Shown: one piece after another, positions 60,191 through 64,000 of the stretch
Numbering within the stretch: the first letter of the stretch is position 1
Layout: the number at the start of each line of letters is the position of its first letter
Assembly (NCBI GenBank): GCA_018816245.1
Contig: JAHIVW010000003.1
Location: 1 to 64,000 of the forward strand
Direction of reading: 5' to 3'
Source: Nanobdellota archaeon
GTDB taxonomy: Archaea; Aenigmatarchaeota; Aenigmatarchaeia; QMZP01
Length of the DNA: 64,000 nucleotides
The notes under the pieces: generated by a model
Databases searched by the model: none
What the model was told of the DNA's origin: nothing
Seen by the model: the letters and a program-made list of their open reading frames with translations, nothing else
Made by a program: the position numbers and the translations under genes

Positions 60191-61496
60191 GCTTCTCGTA
60201 CTCTTTCTGGCTGCATGCGTACACATCAAATCCTAAGGTCCGCCAGCGTGCGGCAACGTGTTTTGACTCGACGCCGATCGGGCAGACAATACAGTATTGC
60301 TTCCCTTTCTTCAGGTACGGAGCAAGATCGTACTTTGCTGCGGCAATGGGAATGATCTCCATGCCGGTGAGTGATTTGGGTCGATAGTCTTGTGCGGGAA
60401 GGGTTGCTGACAGTGGCATGGTTTGGATTGTGTCAAAAGAGAACGCCGGTTCAACGACCCGTACTTCTTCGAGGGTCGCCTTGTCTGTTGCGTGTTGCTG
60501 GGTGATGTTGCAGAACTCTTTCACCTTTTCGCTTGCGTCGTGCGTGCCGATCTCCCGTGCTGCATGAATAATCTCGGTCTTGTCGAACGCGAGCAGCGGC
60601 CGGTGGACGGGGAGCGTGATCGCCTCCTCGATCACCGCGAGGTTGGTCATGGTTTGCGTCGAGACTTGGCCGAGCGACTCACCGGTGCCGATGGCAACGC
60701 AGTGTTCTTGATTTGCAACAGCTTCGGCAATCCGGTACAACGCACGCTTGAACACGACCTGTTTCAGTCGGTCAGGGACGGTTTTCTCGATATGCTTTGT
60801 GATGTCCTGTCCGTCGACCATGAGGAGCTTCGTGTTCGGGAAGTGCCACTTCGTAATTAATTCACGATACACCGCGACCACGTCTTCGGTCAGCGCCGGG
60901 CCAATTGGGTTGTAGAAGAGGAACGTGAGTTCGCAGCCGCGCTTTGCCAGACGCCAGGCAGCAACAGGCGAATCGAAGCCGCCGGAAAAGAGCATAAGCA
61001 CCTTGCCTTGGGTACCAGCGGGGAGGCCGCCGACACCGGGAGCAATATTGGTGAACACGTACGCATTCTTGTCGCGGACTTCGATGTGGATCGTGGTGTC
61101 AGGTTTGGAGAGATTGACCGTGAGGTTTGTGTTCTTGACAACTGCGGCACCGAGTTGCTTGTCGAGTTCCTGCGACGTGAGTGGATAGGACTTCATGCGC
61201 CGGGAGCGGACGGCGAAGGTTCCTTTGAGTTCCTTTGCGGATGCGAGGACAGTTTGTTCAATGGTTGCGTACTCATTCGAGATTTTTTGAACGATACTTG
61301 CGGAAACAACACCGAAGGTTTTTGTTACTGGAGTAAGATCATCCACGTTTTCAATGAAGATGCGGCCGGGCTCTTTCCGGAACGTGGCGGTTGCTGGGAG
61401 AACCGCTTTCAGGTTGCGGATCAGGACGTTCTCCATGCTGGCGCGGACACGGGGGCCCTTGAGGGCGATTTCGCCGTAGCGGACGAGGATGGTCAT
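60171..61496 (-). CDS. thiI: tRNA 4-thiouridine synthetase ThiI-like, with C-terminal Cys-containing extension
   Basis: 441 residues: ferredoxin-like domain (ILVRYGEIALKGPRVRASMENVLIRN), THUMP domain (about 60-165) and PP-loop ATPase (LMLFSGGFDSPVAAWRLAKRG, GTGESLGQVSTQT). ThiI adds sulfur at U8 of tRNA and can feed thiamine synthesis. The C-terminal part (YCIVCPIGVESKHVAARWRTLGFDVYACSQ) has Cys residues but is shorter than a full rhodanese domain. A TATA-like GTTTATAAAAC (about 61516-61526) supports ATG 61496. Confidence 0.92.
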   Translation of the reverse strand: MTILVRYGEIALKGPRVRASMENVLIRNLKAVLPATATFRKEPGRIFIENVDDLTPVTKTFGVVSASIVQKISNEYATIEQTVLASAKELKGTFAVRSRRMKSYPLTSQELDKQLGAAVVKNTNLTVNLSKPDTTIHIEVRDKNAYVFTNIAPGVGGLPAGTQGKVLMLFSGGFDSPVAAWRLAKRGCELTFLFYNPIGPALTEDVVAVYRELITKWHFPNTKLLMVDGQDITKHIEKTVPDRLKQVVFKRALYRIAEAVANQEHCVAIGTGESLGQVSTQTMTNLAVIEEAITLPVHRPLLAFDKTEIIHAAREIGTHDASEKVKEFCNITQQHATDKATLEEVRVVEPAFSFDTIQTMPLSATLPAQDYRPKSLTGMEIIPIAAAKYDLAPYLKKGKQYCIVCPIGVESKHVAARWRTLGFDVYACSQKEYEKLKAPSQ

Positions 61497-61602
61497 GAAA
61501 TAAGAGTCGGTGGTTTGTTTATAAAACAATCGGAAGAGAGCCTCACGTTCTCGAAAGGTATAGCCCGATAAGCATATAGTTCATCCTAATCTATAGCTCA
61601 TA

Positions 61603-62073
61603 GTGATCAGTGTCGTCCCCTTTCGGAAGAACTACCAGAAGGATGCAAAAACGCTTATTCTCTCGATCTTGAATAAGGAGTTTGGCCATATACGGGTCCC
61701 TCGACCCGATCTCGATAACATTGCCAAAACATACCAAAGTAATGAAAGAAGTAATTTCTGGATTGCTCTAGACAAAAGAAAAATTATTGGTACCGTTGGT
61801 CTTCTGGAGATTGATCACCCAGACGCCGTTCTCAAAAGACTTTGTGTTATAGAGAAATATCGCAGAAGAGGTGCTGGCAAAAAACTTATGCAAACACTAC
61901 TCCAATTCGCCAAAGACAGAGGCTATAGTAACATCTTCCTGCAAACAACAACTGAAATGAAGATCGCAAATAGTGTTTACGAATCATATAGTTTCAAGAA
62001 AACAAGGCGGCCAAAGAAAATGGGTGAGATAACGATATACCCGACAAGTATTTTTTACAAGTTAAAACTTTGA
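61603..62073 (+). CDS. GNAT-family N-acetyltransferase
   Basis: 156 residues with the GNAT core: FWIALDKRKIIGTVGLLEID, the acetyl-CoA binding VIEKYRRRGAGKKLMQTLLQFAKDRGY and SVYESYSFKKT. GTG start at 61603. Compared with its neighbours the gene uses more A/T-ending codons (for example ATA, AAA, AGA), suggesting recent acquisition. Substrate unknown. Confidence 0.88.
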   Translation: MISVVPFRKNYQKDAKTLILSILNKEFGHIRVPRPDLDNIAKTYQSNERSNFWIALDKRKIIGTVGLLEIDHPDAVLKRLCVIEKYRRRGAGKKLMQTLLQFAKDRGYSNIFLQTTTEMKIANSVYESYSFKKTRRPKKMGEITIYPTSIFYKLKL

Positions 62074-62134
62074 GATCCTCTTCTACGATTGGGGAGAAAT
62101 CCACTCATTAGCCAAAGCCTCGTGGATAAGCATT

Positions 62135-63358
62135 CTATTCCAAATCCTTCTTCGCCAGCACCGTGATCGGCGTGTTGAACGAGTCCTTGTCCATCCCGAC
62201 CAGGAACTCAACACCCTTCCGGCGCGCAATCGAGTTCAGGCTGTAGTTCACTTTCCCGTCGAACACAACCGCACGCGGCTTGTCGAGCGTTTTGAGCGTG
62301 TTCTCGAGCTCAGCAACCGGCACCTTCCCGAGCAGCTCGTTGTTGGCGTCGAAGATGCACGCTGCCCGCGATCCAACGAGATCAGTCAGCGTCTTCTTGA
62401 ACAATTCCTTGTCCTCGTCCTTGATTCGGAGAGCACGAGGCTTGTCATCACGTCGTTCCCGGACAGGGCGCCGTTCCGGCAGGGGCGGGCGACCATTGTT
62501 GCTCTCGTAGCGCCGGTAGTTGCCGTTGTCGCCCTTGTGTTCGGACAGAAACTGCTGCGGCGTCACCTTGTCGCGAAGCGCCTTGAACAGTTCCTTCTTG
62601 ACCAGTTCCTCGACTTCGCGGCCGCTCGGCGCCTGGGCAACGAAATCAATCTCCGTCCGTTGCATCAGTTCCTTGACGATGAGCTCGCCGCCGCGGTCGC
62701 CGTCCACGAGCGCGGTCGCGGTCTTCTCGCGGCAGATCCGGTCGATCACCTGGGGAACGGATGTCCCGCCGATGGCGACAGTGTTCCTGATTCCGTACTT
62801 CAAGAGGTTCAGGATGTCTGCCCGGCCCTCGACGATGATGACCTCGTCGCTCTCCGCGACCGTCGGCCCAGCTGGCAAGCCTTCGTAAACACTAATCTCC
62901 TCGATCCGGATGGTTTCCTTGATTTTGTCGCTCAGCTCAGCCGAGCTGGGAACACTGGACTCCACCAGCTTCCGAAGAATCTCCTTGGCCCGGTCGATAA
63001 CATAGTCCCGTTTCAAAGAACGGGTGTCCTCGACCTTGTCGAGCTTGATCTCTGCAGTGCAGGGACCGACCCGCTCGATGGTTTCGAGGGTCGCGGCGAT
63101 GAGCGCGGTCTCGGTCGCATCCAGCGAGGACGGAATGATGATGTCGCCATCAGAACTGCCGCCGCTCGAATGAAGGTTCACTTCGATCCGGCCAATCCGC
63201 CCGGTTTCTTGTAATTCCCTGAGGTCAAGATCCGAGCCAAGCAACCCTTCGGTTTGCCCAAACACTGCTCCGATAACGTCGTGTTTTTCGATAACTCCTT
63301 TTGCCTTGATTCGTGCTTTTACGAGATATTTTATTGATGTTGGCGCTAATTTCGCCAT
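62135..63358 (-). CDS. dnaG: Archaeal DnaG-type primase
   Basis: 407 residues. N-terminal IKYLVKARIKAKGVIEKHDVIGAVFGQTEGLLG, Toprim core VIIVEGRADILNLLKYGIRNTVAIGG and LVDGDRGGELIVKEL (metal-binding Asp/Glu), and a Pro/Arg-rich linker before a C-terminal domain. Archaeal DnaG associates with the exosome and has primase activity. GGAGG lies about 10 nt upstream of ATG 63358. The upstream Toprim ORF overlaps its first 134 nt in another frame. Confidence 0.95.
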   Translation of the reverse strand: MAKLAPTSIKYLVKARIKAKGVIEKHDVIGAVFGQTEGLLGSDLDLRELQETGRIGRIEVNLHSSGGSSDGDIIIPSSLDATETALIAATLETIERVGPCTAEIKLDKVEDTRSLKRDYVIDRAKEILRKLVESSVPSSAELSDKIKETIRIEEISVYEGLPAGPTVAESDEVIIVEGRADILNLLKYGIRNTVAIGGTSVPQVIDRICREKTATALVDGDRGGELIVKELMQRTEIDFVAQAPSGREVEELVKKELFKALRDKVTPQQFLSEHKGDNGNYRRYESNNGRPPLPERRPVRERRDDKPRALRIKDEDKELFKKTLTDLVGSRAACIFDANNELLGKVPVAELENTLKTLDKPRAVVFDGKVNYSLNSIARRKGVEFLVGMDKDSFNTPITVLAKKDLE

Positions 63359-63788
63359 AAGTATCAGCCTCCTTCAGACTGTCTAATTCCTCGATCGTTG
63401 TCCGCCCGAATGAGCGGACCAGCTGCCGCAACCGGTTGTTGCTTTCGATTTTGTACATGTGCATCATACGCTCCAATTGTTGTGCAAGCTTTCGACCTTC
63501 CCGGTCGAAGTCAGTGAGTATCACGACTTCCCTGATCCCCCGCGAGGCAAGCGCCTCGACCACGGTGATCAGCGGCTTACTGTTGATCGGTAGAATATCC
63601 GGTATCCCCAGGGTTTTTAAAGCCCCCTCATCGTGCTTCCCCTCGACAATCACCGGGTAGTCGGCGACTTCCGCGAGGACGCGCTCAATGTGCTCGGGGC
63701 TTGGGTCTCGAATAGCGACCCCTCCTTCGGGCCCTCTGCTGAGGGTGATCGAGCCGATAACGGTGTTTCTGGGCAGTATAGCCTTCAT
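63225..63788 (-). CDS. Toprim-domain protein (UPF0292-like) overlapping dnaG
   Basis: About 187 residues from ATG 63788 (ATG 63848 is an alternative). The core YPVIVEGKHDEGALKTLGI and EVVILTDFDREGRKLAQQLERMM is a Toprim fold as in small archaeal UPF0292 proteins and RNase M5, which often precede or accompany dnaG. The conserved part seems to end near LVRSFGRTTIEELDSLKE; the last 45 residues are basic and read through the dnaG N-terminus in another frame. Either a long natural overlap or a frameshift near 63370 is possible. Confidence 0.75.
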   Translation of the reverse strand: MKAILPRNTVIGSITLSRGPEGGVAIRDPSPEHIERVLAEVADYPVIVEGKHDEGALKTLGIPDILPINSKPLITVVEALASRGIREVVILTDFDREGRKLAQQLERMMHMYKIESNNRLRQLVRSFGRTTIEELDSLKEADTYGEISANINKISRKSTNQGKRSYRKTRRYRSSVWANRRVAWLGS

Positions 63789-64000
63789 CCCATTCACGCT
63801 GGGGATCAGGCCAGGGACGTTCCCTGAGAGGCGGGGCGTACCGGCCATGTTCTCGTGTCCAGATTCGCTCCACGACGGGATGGTCTACACTCTGGAGGAC
63901 CGCTTCAGCAATATCTGTTGTGGTCAAGATTCCTTGGAGCGCTGCCTCGTCCGTCACGGCCACACCGTCCAGATGATTGGAACGCATCTGATGAGCAGCA
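63685..64000 (-). CDS. CBS-domain protein (5' partial)
   Basis: The frame is open at the window edge; the first visible residues AAHQMRSNHLDGVAVTDEAALQGILTTTDIAEAVLQSVD are the second half of a CBS domain. After it the frame continues for about 65 residues (EHGRYAPPL, then Arg/Pro-rich) while overlapping the Toprim gene by 104-164 nt. The Arg-rich tail may be non-native, and the true end is uncertain. The 5' end is outside the window. Confidence 0.6.
   Translation of the reverse strand, partial: AAHQMRSNHLDGVAVTDEAALQGILTTTDIAEAVLQSVDHPVVERIWTREHGRYAPPLRERPWPDPQREWDEGYTAQKHRYRLDHPQQRARRRGRYSRPKPRAH

Noticed and set aside
62537-63214. Plus-strand 225-residue ORF
   Set aside because: Shadow of dnaG.

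Overview
The window is a gene-dense stretch of an archaeal chromosome of moderate to high GC. Archaeal markers are RfcL, RadA, prefoldin alpha, Pth2, Trm5, archaeal DnaG, Dph6, eL18, intron-containing tRNAs, an archaeal RNase P RNA and TATA boxes about 25 bp upstream of leaderless start codons. Many short membrane or coiled-coil proteins of unknown function and a scattering of bacterial-type genes (NrdR, PduO, a MetRS resembling bacterial MetG, TspO) suggest a DPANN-type lineage, perhaps Woesearchaeota-like. That placement is an inference and was not tested by phylogeny.

Layout. 1-3.5 kb: a MacB-type ABC exporter operon with a CARDB-like surface protein, then a Cys-rich anchored protein and TspO. 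4-12 kb: a PurD-like ATP-grasp enzyme split by an intein, and a 1665-residue envelope protein with IPT, Fn3 and MopE-type metal-binding repeats. 12-18 kb: Dus, a class III aminotransferase, RNase P RNA, a PQQ-type beta-propeller, RfcL. 18-21 kb: Pth2, prefoldin, a MazEF-like pair, then the tRNA-Leu/eL18/uL13/uS9/uS10 operon. 21-28.5 kb: coiled-coil and membrane proteins around a GspE/TadA-type secretion ATPase, a processive glycosyltransferase and an anchored thioredoxin-like protein. 28.5-36 kb: MetRS, a RecB-like nuclease, a YchF-like GTPase, an MFS transporter, an NSUN methyltransferase and its PUA partner. 36-39.2 kb: an nrdJ-pduO-nrdR operon under two NrdR boxes. 39-47 kb: secreted paralogues, repair enzymes, TrkH, pilin-like proteins, tRNA-Thr and SpeD. 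47-50 kb: Dph6, Trm5, ThpR. 50-55 kb: a repeat array in front of an AAA+/winged-helix gene, then RadA split by a second intein. 55-64 kb: a RelBE-like pair, an HTH-CBS regulator, glutaredoxin, PRC-barrel protein, GluRS, a phosphodiesterase, ThiI, GNAT, and an overlapping dnaG/Toprim/CBS cluster.

The most notable signals are: (i) the phased CTTCAC/T array before the AAA+ gene; (ii) the textbook tandem NrdR boxes sitting on an archaeal TATA box in front of a B12-dependent ribonucleotide reductase whose cofactor enzyme and repressor lie in the same operon; (iii) several divergent gene pairs that appear to share one symmetric TATA element; (iv) two LAGLIDADG inteins in invariant ATP-enzyme motifs, one host-like in composition and one AT-rich; and (v) the tRNA-Thr gene that ends 1 nt before the speD start codon. 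Gap check: the only gene-poor stretch over 300 bases (14285-14643) is filled by the RNase P RNA and its promoter.
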